Of a stretch of 9,747 nt of DNA, positions 1 through 6,839 are shown in pieces (within the stretch, counting starts at the first letter, position 1; the number at the start of each line of letters is the position of its first letter). Position numbers and translations under genes: made by a program. The notes below the pieces were generated by a model. The model was given only the letters and a program-made list of their open reading frames with translations. It was not told the origin of the DNA and did no database searches. The DNA is from Candidatus Omnitrophota bacterium (GTDB taxonomy: Bacteria > Omnitrophota > Gorgyraeia > Aquiviventales > Aquiviventaceae): assembly GCA_016180605.1 (NCBI GenBank), contig JACPAW010000004.1:1-9747 (forward strand), read 5' to 3'.

Positions 1-2142
1 TGGTTTCCGACAGGTCTGGCACTCGCTTGTTTGCTGCTTGATGGACCGCGCCTGTGGCCTGGCATCGCCATAGGTGCTTTCTTGGTCAATTGGTCTATTG
101 GGGCTTCTCTGTTGACGGCATGCGGAATCGCAGTCGGCAATACCCTTGAAGCGCTCGTGGGCGCTTTCCTTCTGCGTCGGGTGGTCCGTTTCGATAATCG
201 ACTAGAGCGCCTACGTGACGTGCTGGGATTAGTCGGATTTGCTTCGCCACTGAGTACGGCACTCAGTGCCACGATCGGAGTCTTTAGCCTCTGGTGTGGT
301 GGAAAGGTCATCCTTGCTGCCGTGGGTAGCACATGGAGTGCTTGGTGGGTTGGAGATATGTTGGGAGCCCTTTTGTTCGCTCCACTGATACTGGTTTGGG
401 CCACCACCCCAAGGGTGCGCAAGCCTGCGGGGTTCATCGAGCTTTGCTTCTTGTTCTTCACACTCACCCTCGCCGGAGAATTATCCTTTGGGGCATTGCT
501 ACGGAGCAGCCAGGTGGCAAACGCCTCGTTGGTGTACCTTCTTTTTCCACCGTTAATTTGGGCAGCTCTTCGCACTGGCCAACGGGGTGCGGTGACGGCA
601 ATGTGTTCCATAGCGATGCTGGCAATCTGGCACACCGTTCAGAATGAAGGTCCTTTTGTGAGAGAAACGCTCAGTGAAAGTCTGTTGGGGTTGCAAACAT
701 TCATGGCGATTGCGGGAGTGACGGTCCTGGTAATGGCAGCGATGGTAAGCGAGCGGGCTGTTGCGGAGCGTATGGCGCGCGAAAGTCAGGAACAGCTTAA
801 ACATGCCTATGAAGTACTGGAGGTTATGATTCAGCAGCGGACGGCAGCATTGGCTTCTGCCAACGAAGCGCTTCGCAAAGAGATTGAGGATCATCGACGG
901 ACCGAGGAAGCGTTGAAACAAACGGCTGCAGAGATTGGTTTTCTCAGTGACCTCGTGGAACAAACCAGGCAACCCGTTGCCGTAACAGACTTCGAAGGCC
1001 GTCTGATTCGTTTTAACCAGGCCTTCCAACGCTTAACCGGCTACACGGCAGAGGAGTTGCGCACGATGCGCTACCAAGAACTGACTCCAGCACACTGGCA
1101 CGCGGTGGAACAGCAGTACATTGCTACTCTCATGACAACGGGCTCTGCCATTCGCTACGAGAAGGAATACAGGCGCAAGGACGGGGGGCTGGTGCCGTTG
1201 GAACTTGTGGTTGACCTATATCGAAACGCCCAGGGCTATCCGGAGTACCTTTATGCGTTCGTGACCGATATTACCGAACGCAAGCAAACGGAGTGGAAGC
1301 TGCTCGACGCAATGGCAAAACTGGAACTAGCCAATCAAGAACTTCAGACGACACAGTTGCAGTTGATTCAGGCTGCTAAACTTGAGTCGGTGGGGCGACT
1401 CGCCGCTGGGGTAGCACACGAGGTCAAGAACCCACTGGCAACTTTGCTCATCGGAATCGATTTGCTCTCCGACCACTTCGTGACACCGGATAAAAATGTG
1501 AGGGTGCTGCTCAAGGACATGAACCAAGCAGTCAAGCGAGCGGACTCTGTGATCCGAGGGCTGCTCGATTTCTCCTCAACGGAGACGTTGGAAATGACCG
1601 AGGAAAACCTAAATAGCCTCATTGGGCAAGCCTTAGTTCTTGTCAAACATGCCATCGACCGGAGCCACGTCAGAATCGTTCGAAATCTCGCTGGGAATTT
1701 GCCACCGCTACGGCTGGATCGTCATAAGCTAGAACAAGTCTTTGTTAACGTGTTCATGAATGCCATTCAGGCAATGCCCACAGGCGGAACCCTCACCATC
1801 ACGACGTCTCTGCGACGGCTGGACACACCAGGCAACGACGTGGGCAAGCGGCGGACCGACCACTTCCGACTGGGCGAAATAGCGGTCATTTCGGATATCG
1901 AAGATACAGGTGTGGGTATTCCTGAGGATAAACTGGCAAAGGTTTTTGATCCATTTTTCACAACCAAGCCACCTGGTATTGGAACAGGGCTTGGTCTTAC
2001 GGTGACGAAGAAGATTATTGAGTTGCATGGAGGTGTGATCCGCATCAAGAACCGTTCCGAAAAAGGTGTCCAGGTAACCATGATGTTCCACCAGGAAAGG
2101 AGGCCCCAAAATGGACAAGAAACGAATCCTACTCATCGATGA
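1..2142 (+). CDS. MASE1-PAS sensor histidine kinase (5' partial)
   Basis: Membrane-bound sensor kinase that autophosphorylates on His and passes the phosphate to a receiver domain. The frame is open from base 1, and the first codons (WFPTGLALAC) already read as MASE1 sequence, so the true start is upstream; the TTG at 31 is not convincing. Seen in order: a hydrophobic multi-pass MASE1 region to about base 750; a charged helical, coiled-coil-like linker (about 760-930); a PAS domain (about 940-1290, ending in the usual DITERK); a HisKA domain with the phospho-accepting H in AHEVKNP (codon at 1417); and a HATPase domain with the N-box Asn (codon 1759), a DTGVGIP G1 box (Asp codon 1903) and a GTGLGL G2 box. 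All catalytic motifs are intact. The 3' end overlaps the next gene, a response regulator, by 32 nt, which makes that regulator the likely partner. The signal sensed is unknown. Confidence 0.95.
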   Translation, partial: WFPTGLALACLLLDGPRLWPGIAIGAFLVNWSIGASLLTACGIAVGNTLEALVGAFLLRRVVRFDNRLERLRDVLGLVGFASPLSTALSATIGVFSLWCGGKVILAAVGSTWSAWWVGDMLGALLFAPLILVWATTPRVRKPAGFIELCFLFFTLTLAGELSFGALLRSSQVANASLVYLLFPPLIWAALRTGQRGAVTAMCSIAMLAIWHTVQNEGPFVRETLSESLLGLQTFMAIAGVTVLVMAAMVSERAVAERMARESQEQLKHAYEVLEVMIQQRTAALASANEALRKEIEDHRRTEEALKQTAAEIGFLSDLVEQTRQPVAVTDFEGRLIRFNQAFQRLTGYTAEELRTMRYQELTPAHWHAVEQQYIATLMTTGSAIRYEKEYRRKDGGLVPLELVVDLYRNAQGYPEYLYAFVTDITERKQTEWKLLDAMAKLELANQELQTTQLQLIQAAKLESVGRLAAGVAHEVKNPLATLLIGIDLLSDHFVTPDKNVRVLLKDMNQAVKRADSVIRGLLDFSSTETLEMTEENLNSLIGQALVLVKHAIDRSHVRIVRNLAGNLPPLRLDRHKLEQVFVNVFMNAIQAMPTGGTLTITTSLRRLDTPGNDVGKRRTDHFRLGEIAVISDIEDTGVGIPEDKLAKVFDPFFTTKPPGIGTGLGLTVTKKIIELHGGVIRIKNRSEKGVQVTMMFHQERRPQNGQETNPTHR

Positions 2143-2506
2143 TGAGGAAACTTTCACCCGCACGATGAAATCCTATCTCGATCGGACCGACTGCTACGAG
2201 GTACGGGTAGAAAACTCCGGCCGGCAAGGATTGGCAGCAGCAAAAGTGTTCCGTCCTGATCTGATTTTGCTCGATGTGATCATGCCGGATCAAGACGGGT
2301 CGGCTTTAGCGCAGGAACTGGCTCTGGATCCTCAAACGAAGCATATCCCGGTCATTTTCCTGACCGCCGTCTTATCCCGAGAAGAAGCCAAAGCCCACGA
2401 GGGGATGATCGCAGGGCAGCTCTTCATGGCAAAACCAGTCAGCGGTAAAGAGATATTAGAACACCTGGATCGCTATTTAGGAGGACCGGTAGCGAAAGGA
2501 GGGTAA
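2111..2506 (+). CDS. Stand-alone response regulator receiver protein
   Basis: A single CheY-like receiver domain of 131 aa with no output domain. Visible residues are the acidic pair D10/D11, the phospho-acceptor D55 in LLDVIMPD, T85 and the conserved K108 followed by Pro. The start ATG lies inside the 3' end of the kinase gene and has a strong Shine-Dalgarno (AAAGGAGG, about 7 nt before the ATG), which supports this start despite the 32-nt overlap. The overlap implies cotranscription, and translation independent of or coupled to the kinase. Its likely role is phosphate acceptor for the adjacent kinase, acting by protein-protein contact or as a phosphorelay intermediate. That role is inferred; the receiver fold assignment is firm. 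Confidence 0.93.
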   Translation: MDKKRILLIDDEETFTRTMKSYLDRTDCYEVRVENSGRQGLAAAKVFRPDLILLDVIMPDQDGSALAQELALDPQTKHIPVIFLTAVLSREEAKAHEGMIAGQLFMAKPVSGKEILEHLDRYLGGPVAKGG

Positions 2507-2510
2507 CTCA

Positions 2511-2918
2511 ATGGAGAATGCGCATCGAAAGCAGATTCTCATTGTCGAAGACAACGAACCGTTGGCACGCTCGCTAAGAACCAAACTTGAGTCAATCGGC
2601 TACGAAGTGTATACCAAAACGGCTGGCAAGGACGCGGTTTCTTTTGCCGCGGCTCATCCGGTCGAACTGGCCATTCTGGACGTGAATCTCCCAGATATTA
2701 GCGGCTACGAGGTATCTCGGCAACTTAGGAAAATCTACCATCCCTGGGTTCTTCCCGTTCTCATGCTGACGGTTAATGACAAGCCTGTGGATCAGCTACG
2801 TGGCTTTGCACACGGGGCGGACGCCTATATCGTTAAGCCGTTTGATATTAATGAGCTACTCCAAACCATTTCTTTGTTGATCGGTGCCAACCCGGTGGAT
2901 TCAAGACAAGGCTCTTAG
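2511..2918 (+). CDS. Second stand-alone response regulator receiver protein
   Basis: A 135-aa single receiver domain. Acidic pocket residues E13/D14, phospho-acceptor D57 (AILDVNLPD), T87 and K109 (IVKPFD) are all present, so it should be phosphorylatable. After the receiver only about 15 residues remain, too few for an output domain. It starts 4 nt after the preceding regulator, with an excellent Shine-Dalgarno (AAAGGAGGG at 2495-2503) that overlaps the end of that gene. The two receivers differ clearly in sequence, so they are not a recent duplication. The IVKPFDINEL stretch resembles OmpR/PhoB-type receivers, so this could be a receiver without its usual DNA-binding domain. Same operon as the kinase. 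Confidence 0.93.
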   Translation: MENAHRKQILIVEDNEPLARSLRTKLESIGYEVYTKTAGKDAVSFAAAHPVELAILDVNLPDISGYEVSRQLRKIYHPWVLPVLMLTVNDKPVDQLRGFAHGADAYIVKPFDINELLQTISLLIGANPVDSRQGS

Positions 2919-2945
2919 GACCCTACAATCTCTCTTTTGGTAAGC

Positions 2946-2974
2946 TTGGATTAGCCCAGAGAGCAGCGTACAAT
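2946..2974 (+). promoter_or_regulatory. Candidate sigma70-type promoter for the zinc-ribbon/TPP/SSADH unit
   Basis: TTGGAT (2946-2951) and TACAAT (2969-2974) are separated by 17 nt. The -10 matches 5 of 6 consensus positions and the -35 only 3 of 6. Transcription would start near 2981, about 22 nt ahead of the TTG start at 3003. It lies in the only gap (2919-3002) between the signalling genes and the metabolic genes. No terminator was recognised in this gap, so read-through from the regulators is also possible. Confidence 0.4.
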
Positions 2975-3002
2975 GCCATTGTGGAATCGAAGGAGCCGTG
3001 CT

Positions 3003-3152
3003 TTGGCCGAATTAAAGTGCGCCTATTGTTACTCGACCAAGGTGAAGATCGTTGCTTCCTATGAGAACCGGGAAGTCATCGTTGTTCAATGTCTTAACTG
3101 CGGCAAGCAATCAGAACTCGATGCGGAGAATGAGAATACGGACCCCCCATGA
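3003..3152 (+). CDS. Small two-CxxC zinc-ribbon protein
   Basis: A 49-aa ORF starting MAELKCAYCYSTK, with CAYC near the N-terminus and CLNC 20 residues after it, followed by an acidic tail. Two CxxC knuckles about 20 residues apart are the signature of a one-zinc ribbon; I do not recognise a named family. I chose the TTG at 3003 because AAGGAG (2990-2995) sits 7 nt upstream. An in-frame ATG at 2973 would give 59 aa, but it has a poor ribosome binding site and overlaps the candidate -10 element. The stop overlaps the ATG of the following TPP-enzyme gene (ATGA at 3149-3152), so the two are probably translationally coupled. That gene has no good Shine-Dalgarno of its own. Function unknown; possibly an accessory or regulatory partner of the downstream enzymes (inference). 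Confidence 0.7.
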   Translation: MAELKCAYCYSTKVKIVASYENREVIVVQCLNCGKQSELDAENENTDPP

Positions 3153-4786
3153 AAGTCTCTGATCTGTTTGTAAAATGCCTCGAGAATGAAGAGGTGCGCT
3201 ACATCTTTGGAGTTCCAGGCGAAGAAAACGAAGACCTCTTATTCTCTCTCGAACGGTCCTCCATCCAGTTTATTCCCACGCGGCATGAACAGGGTGCTGC
3301 CTTCATGGCTGACGTGTGGGGTCGGCTAACCGGCCGGGCAGGGATCTGCTTGTCCACCTTAGGTCCTGGAGCCACCAACTTGGTCACCGGTGTAGCAGAC
3401 GCCAATCTCGACAAAAGCCCTCTTGTGGCGATCACCGGGCAGGTGGGTTTAAATCAGATTCACCGGGAGAGCCACCAGTACCTGGATATCGTCAGTATGT
3501 TTCGCCCGATTACAAAATGGAATGCGAGAATCTCAAGCCCTGAGGCAGTAGCTGAGGTTATCCGAAAGGCTTTCAAGGTGGCAGAGAGTGAGAAACCAGG
3601 AGCCACGCACATGGAGCTGCCGGAAGATATCGCCAAAATGGAATCTAGCGGGCAGCCCCTGCCGGCTCATCGCGTTCGCCGTCCGGATCCGGATCAGCAG
3701 GCACTCCAGCAAGCCGTGTCTTTGATGAGGCGGGCAAAGAAACCGCTGGTCTTAGCCGGAAACGGCGCTGTCCGCAAGCCTGCCTCAGACCAATTGCGCG
3801 AGTTTGTCGGACGATGCCACATGCCTATCGCCCATACCTTCATGGGACAAGGCGCGGTATCGGATGAGAGTCCGGAGTCGCTTCATACAATTGGATTAGG
3901 ATTCAGGGATTTCGTGATGGATGCCGTGGATCAGGCGGATCTTATCGTCACCGTCGGCTATGACTTAGCAGAATACGCGCCTGATGCCTGGAACCCGAAG
4001 GCGGATAAAACCATCATCCATATCGATTTCACGCCAGCAGAGGTCTATGCGCACTATCAGCCGGCGGTTGAGATCGTAGCGGATATTCCAGCAACCCTGC
4101 GGGAACTTAATGAGCAACTTGCGGCAACGGCCTGCACGGTGGACGGCTCCTGGTACGTCCCCATCCGCAATCGCATCCGCACCGATATTAAAAGCTATGA
4201 CCTTAAAACCAACCAGCCATTTACCATTCCCGGAGTGCTAAACCTGCTTCGAGAGATCATGCAGGATGATGATTTGCTCATCAGCGACGTGGGCAGCCAC
4301 AAGATGTGGATTGCGCGCAATTTTCCAACACGCTGCCCCAACGGCTGCCTGATCTCCAATGGCTTAGCGAGCATGGGCTTCGCACTCCCCGGGGCCGTTG
4401 CCGCGGCTCTCTACGAGCCCAAGCGACGAATCGTTGCGGCCATGGGGGATGGAGGATTCATGATGAATTCACAGGAGTTAGAAACAGCCAAGCGGCTTGG
4501 GGTGGCGTTTACGGTGGTTATCTTCAATGATAACGATTATGGCCTGATCAGTTGGAAGCAGCAGCTCTCGCGCGGTCGTTCAACCGGGACCCGCCTGACT
4601 AATCCTGACTTTAAAGCGTACGCGGAAAGTTTTGGCATCACCGGGTATCGCCCGCAAACACTCATTGAGCTTAAGCAACAGCTGCGAGAAGCGGTCACTT
4701 CTGGCAAGCTCTGTGTCGTGGAGATTCCAGTCGACCAGGGTGTTAATGTGGAACTGGTCAAGAAACTGCAGGCCACTAATCGGTAA
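3149..4786 (+). CDS. ThDP-dependent decarboxylase, acetolactate synthase superfamily; probable 2-oxoglutarate decarboxylase
   Basis: A 545-aa cytosolic ThDP enzyme with the full three-domain layout of acetolactate synthase-like proteins. The N-terminal PYR domain carries the activating Glu in TRHEQGAAFMAD (E47), a central domain lies at about 190-330, and the C-terminal PP domain has the GDG motif at 433-435 with NDN at 460-462 for Mg-ThDP binding. No small regulatory subunit or other ilv gene is nearby, which argues against anabolic IlvB. The gene directly after it encodes a Sad-type succinate-semialdehyde dehydrogenase. This order and the sequence style (HEQGAAFMAD, SHQYLD, PITKWN) are those of the cyanobacterial 2-oxoglutarate decarboxylase typified by SynPCC7002_A2770. 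Proposed reaction: 2-oxoglutarate to succinic semialdehyde + CO2. The superfamily is certain; the substrate is inferred. An AlsS-type catabolic acetolactate synthase is the main alternative. Confidence 0.9.
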   Translation: MKVSDLFVKCLENEEVRYIFGVPGEENEDLLFSLERSSIQFIPTRHEQGAAFMADVWGRLTGRAGICLSTLGPGATNLVTGVADANLDKSPLVAITGQVGLNQIHRESHQYLDIVSMFRPITKWNARISSPEAVAEVIRKAFKVAESEKPGATHMELPEDIAKMESSGQPLPAHRVRRPDPDQQALQQAVSLMRRAKKPLVLAGNGAVRKPASDQLREFVGRCHMPIAHTFMGQGAVSDESPESLHTIGLGFRDFVMDAVDQADLIVTVGYDLAEYAPDAWNPKADKTIIHIDFTPAEVYAHYQPAVEIVADIPATLRELNEQLAATACTVDGSWYVPIRNRIRTDIKSYDLKTNQPFTIPGVLNLLREIMQDDDLLISDVGSHKMWIARNFPTRCPNGCLISNGLASMGFALPGAVAAALYEPKRRIVAAMGDGGFMMNSQELETAKRLGVAFTVVIFNDNDYGLISWKQQLSRGRSTGTRLTNPDFKAYAESFGITGYRPQTLIELKQQLREAVTSGKLCVVEIPVDQGVNVELVKKLQATNR

Positions 4787-4798
4787 GAAAGCTTCTCC

Positions 4799-6166
4799 AT
4801 GCCGCTGATTTCGGTCAACCCCGCAACAGGGGAAACGATCCAGTCCTACCCCGAGACGCCACTGAGCGAAGTCAGTGGTATTCTGCAACAGGCTAACTCC
4901 GTCTTTGCCGTGTGGCGGCGGACTTCATTTGCCATCCGCGCGTCCCTCATGAAGCAAGTCGGACAGATGCTGCGCAAGCAGGCCGAAGCATTCGCACGCC
5001 TCATGGCCCAAGAAATGGGCAAGCCCGTCACACAAGGTCGTTCCGAAATCGAGAAGTGCGCCTGGGTGTGCGACTATTATGCAGAACACGCTCAGCGGTT
5101 CCTCGCCCAAGAAATTATTTCCACCGATGCTGCCAAGAGTTTCGTAGCATTTGAACCGCTGGGGATCGTGCTAGCGGTCATGCCATGGAATTTTCCATTT
5201 TGGCAGGTCTTCCGAGCCGTTGTGCCCGCTCTGATGGCGGGCAATGCCGTTGTTCTCAAGCATGCTTCCAATGTCCCAGGCTGTGCACTGGCCATTGAGG
5301 CGGTTTTTCAAGACGCCAGGTTGCCGGAAGGGCTTTTCCGGTCGCTGCTTGTAAGCTCGAATCGTGTGGCAGATTTGATCGAGCACCCCCTTGTAAAGGC
5401 TGTGACCTTAACCGGCAGCACCTTAGCGGGCCAGGCGGTGGCGGCCAAGGCAGCAGTGATGCTCAAGAAAACGGTGCTTGAGCTTGGAGGCAGCGACCCG
5501 TACATCGTTTTAGAGGATGCAGAGCTTAAGTTGACCGTTGAAGCTTGTGTCGCCTCGCGGTTGATCAACAGCGGCCAGAGTTGTATCGCAGCCAAGCGTT
5601 TTATCGTTGTGAAGTCGATCCAAAAGCCCTTTGAAGAGTTGATGGTGGAACGGATGCGAGCGAGCAAGATGGGCGATCCGTTCGATGAAACCGTCGCCAT
5701 TGGGCCTTTGGCTCGGCACGATCTGCGCGATGCGCTTCATCAACAGGTGCAAACGAGCGTGCAGCGAGGGGCCCGTGCGCTGCTAGGAGGAATAATTCCT
5801 GATTCCAAGGGCGCGTACTATCCGCCGACGATCCTGACAAACGTCAAGAAAGGCATGCCGGCCTATGACGAAGAAATCTTCGGCCCGGTAGCCTCGATCA
5901 TCGGTGTCGAGGATACAGCTGGGGCGATCCGAGCAGCGAATGATTCCCCTTTCGGGTTAGGTGCTGCGATCTTCACTAGGGATTGGCAGCACGGTGAGCA
6001 GATTGCGACCGAGCAATTAGATGCCGGCTGCTGCTTTGTGAATACGTTTGTGCGTTCCGATCCGCGCTTGCCTTTTGGAGGCGTTAAACAGTCTGGCTAC
6101 GGCCGAGAGCTATCGGTATTCGGTATCCGCGAGTTCGTCAACGTCAAGACCATCTATGTGAAATAA
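4799..6166 (+). CDS. sad: Succinate-semialdehyde dehydrogenase (Sad/YneI-type ALDH)
   Basis: A 455-aa aldehyde dehydrogenase that oxidises an aldehyde to the acid with NAD(P)+; the predicted substrate is succinic semialdehyde, giving succinate. Family motifs are intact: the Rossmann-side MPWNFPFWQ and LKHASN, the general-base Glu in LELGGSDP (E228), the nucleophile C262 in NSGQSCIAAKRF, and the C-terminal EEIFGPVA and PFGGVKQSGYGREL. Length and wording match E. coli Sad (YneI) and the cyanobacterial SSADH partner of 2-oxoglutarate decarboxylase better than the longer GabD proteins. It starts 12 nt after the TPP-enzyme gene, with only a weak purine-rich ribosome site, and is followed by an intrinsic terminator, so it is the last gene of the unit. 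Cofactor preference cannot be settled by eye. Confidence 0.92.
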   Translation: MPLISVNPATGETIQSYPETPLSEVSGILQQANSVFAVWRRTSFAIRASLMKQVGQMLRKQAEAFARLMAQEMGKPVTQGRSEIEKCAWVCDYYAEHAQRFLAQEIISTDAAKSFVAFEPLGIVLAVMPWNFPFWQVFRAVVPALMAGNAVVLKHASNVPGCALAIEAVFQDARLPEGLFRSLLVSSNRVADLIEHPLVKAVTLTGSTLAGQAVAAKAAVMLKKTVLELGGSDPYIVLEDAELKLTVEACVASRLINSGQSCIAAKRFIVVKSIQKPFEELMVERMRASKMGDPFDETVAIGPLARHDLRDALHQQVQTSVQRGARALLGGIIPDSKGAYYPPTILTNVKKGMPAYDEEIFGPVASIIGVEDTAGAIRAANDSPFGLGAAIFTRDWQHGEQIATEQLDAGCCFVNTFVRSDPRLPFGGVKQSGYGRELSVFGIREFVNVKTIYVK

Positions 6167-6228
6167 AGGTGGGGATTAAGCTTCTGGTGGATTTTTAAGG
6201 CATTCTATGGGATCATATTAGGGCAGGG

Positions 6229-6260
6229 TCCTGACGCATAGGACGCGTCAGGGATTTTTT
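6229..6260 (+). terminator. Rho-independent terminator after the SSADH gene
   Basis: A perfect 8-bp GC-rich stem, CCTGACGC (6230-6237) with GCGTCAGG (6245-6252), closes a 7-nt loop and can be extended by a U-G pair. It is followed after two bases by six T residues (6255-6260). It lies about 63 nt past the SSADH stop and ends that transcription unit before the small zinc-ribbon gene at 6291. Confidence 0.88.
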
Positions 6261-6290
6261 ATCGGGGACGTAGATTGAAAGGGGAAATCC

Positions 6291-6476
6291 ATGGGGTTCC
6301 AGGGTGGTCAGGGTGGGTTTGGTGGAGGAAGTGGCTTTGGTGGACGTCCACGGGAAATGCACAAGGCGATGTGCGCTGACTGTAAGCAGGAATGCGAGGT
6401 CCCATTCAAGCCCAGCGGAGACCGTCCGGTGTACTGCAAAGCCTGCTTCGGAAAACGGAAAGACAGCGGCAAATAA
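6291..6476 (+). CDS. CxxC-x17-CxxC domain zinc-ribbon protein with Gly/Phe-rich N-terminus
   Basis: A 61-aa protein. Residues 1-19 are a low-complexity Gly/Phe/Gln run with no Cys. Residues 24-53 are a compact zinc ribbon, with CADC (C28, C31) and CKAC (C49, C52) separated by exactly 17 residues around the conserved VPFKPSGDRPVYC. This matches the small CxxC-x17-CxxC family, whose members often carry disordered Gly/Arg-rich arms; its biochemical role is not established to my knowledge. C35 is an additional cysteine. A purine-rich AAAGGGGA precedes the ATG. It is followed 12 nt later by the DUF1059 gene, with which it probably forms a two-gene operon downstream of the terminator. Nucleic-acid binding is plausible for a GF-rich zinc-ribbon protein but is inference. 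Confidence 0.87.
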   Translation: MGFQGGQGGFGGGSGFGGRPREMHKAMCADCKQECEVPFKPSGDRPVYCKACFGKRKDSGK

Positions 6477-6488
6477 AGCGAGGCTCCT

Positions 6489-6695
6489 ATGGGAAAAACG
6501 TTGGCATGCAAAGATGTGGGAGTGAATTGCGACTTCGTCATTACAGGCAAAGATGAAGCGGATGTGCTGCGCCAGGCGGCGGCACACGCCAAGGATTGCC
6601 ACCATGATATCCAGATAACGCCTGCAGTACAAGCAAAGATCCGAGCCGCAATTAAAGAGGAAGGCGGTGGCTGTTGCGGGGGTAGCTGCCATTAA
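6489..6695 (+). CDS. DUF1059 small metal-binding-type protein with Cys/His tail
   Basis: A 68-aa protein. Residues 1-57 fit DUF1059: a start like MGKTLACKDVGVNCDF with two cysteines (C7, C14), then an acidic helix and an AAAHAKDCHH segment, then a helical region ending AAIKEE. DUF1059 proteins are described as predicted small metal-binding proteins; their function is unknown. The extra C-terminal tail GGGCCGGSCH adds three Cys and one His, a probable metal-binding appendage beyond the core domain. A weak Shine-Dalgarno (GCGAGG) precedes the ATG. The gene sits 12 nt after the CxxC-x17-CxxC gene, so the two are likely cotranscribed. A role in metal handling or stress is a guess. Confidence 0.85.
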   Translation: MGKTLACKDVGVNCDFVITGKDEADVLRQAAAHAKDCHHDIQITPAVQAKIRAAIKEEGGGCCGGSCH

Positions 6696-6699
6696 AAAA

Positions 6700-6746
6700 C
6701 TTGAACGGGCGGGGTAATTCCTAAGCGCTACACCCGCCCGCTCAAG
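6700..6746. terminator. GC-rich hairpin after the DUF1059 gene, possible terminator
   Basis: CTTGA-A-CGGGCGGG (6700-6713) pairs with CCCGCCCG-C-TCAAG (6733-6746): 13 paired bases with one A/C mismatch around a 19-nt loop. On the plus strand no T run follows. On the minus strand the hairpin is followed directly by six T (plus-strand A run, 6694-6699), so it has the form of an intrinsic terminator for leftward transcription. It may still stall or protect the 3' end of the DUF1059 transcript. Confidence 0.5.
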
Positions 6747-6839
6747 ACAAGACGTGCACCATCCGATCCTCACTTCAGTAGGAGTGTTAAGCGTACATCC
6801 CCTACCAATGAAAGTATACCTGATTTGGAAAGAGAAGCG

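Noticed and set aside
31..60. TTG at 31 as the start of the histidine kinase
   Set aside because: The upstream codons in the same frame (WFPTGLALAC) are typical MASE1 sequence and the frame is open to base 1, so the gene continues beyond the window edge.
1729..2163. Minus-strand open frame of 144 codons opposite the kinase ATPase domain
   Set aside because: Antisense to intact HATPase motifs, with no recognisable protein features.
2930..2963. CTCTCT/AGAGAG inverted repeat after the second receiver gene
   Set aside because: Only six pairs around a 22-nt loop and no T run after it; too weak to call a terminator.
3149..4786. Anabolic acetolactate synthase large subunit (ilvB)
   Set aside because: No regulatory small subunit or branched-chain pathway gene is adjacent, and the partner is an SSADH. 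The superfamily fits, but the context favours a decarboxylase role.
5308..5700. Minus-strand open frame of 130 codons inside the SSADH gene
   Set aside because: Antisense to a fully conserved aldehyde dehydrogenase region that includes the catalytic Glu and Cys; a shadow of codon bias.
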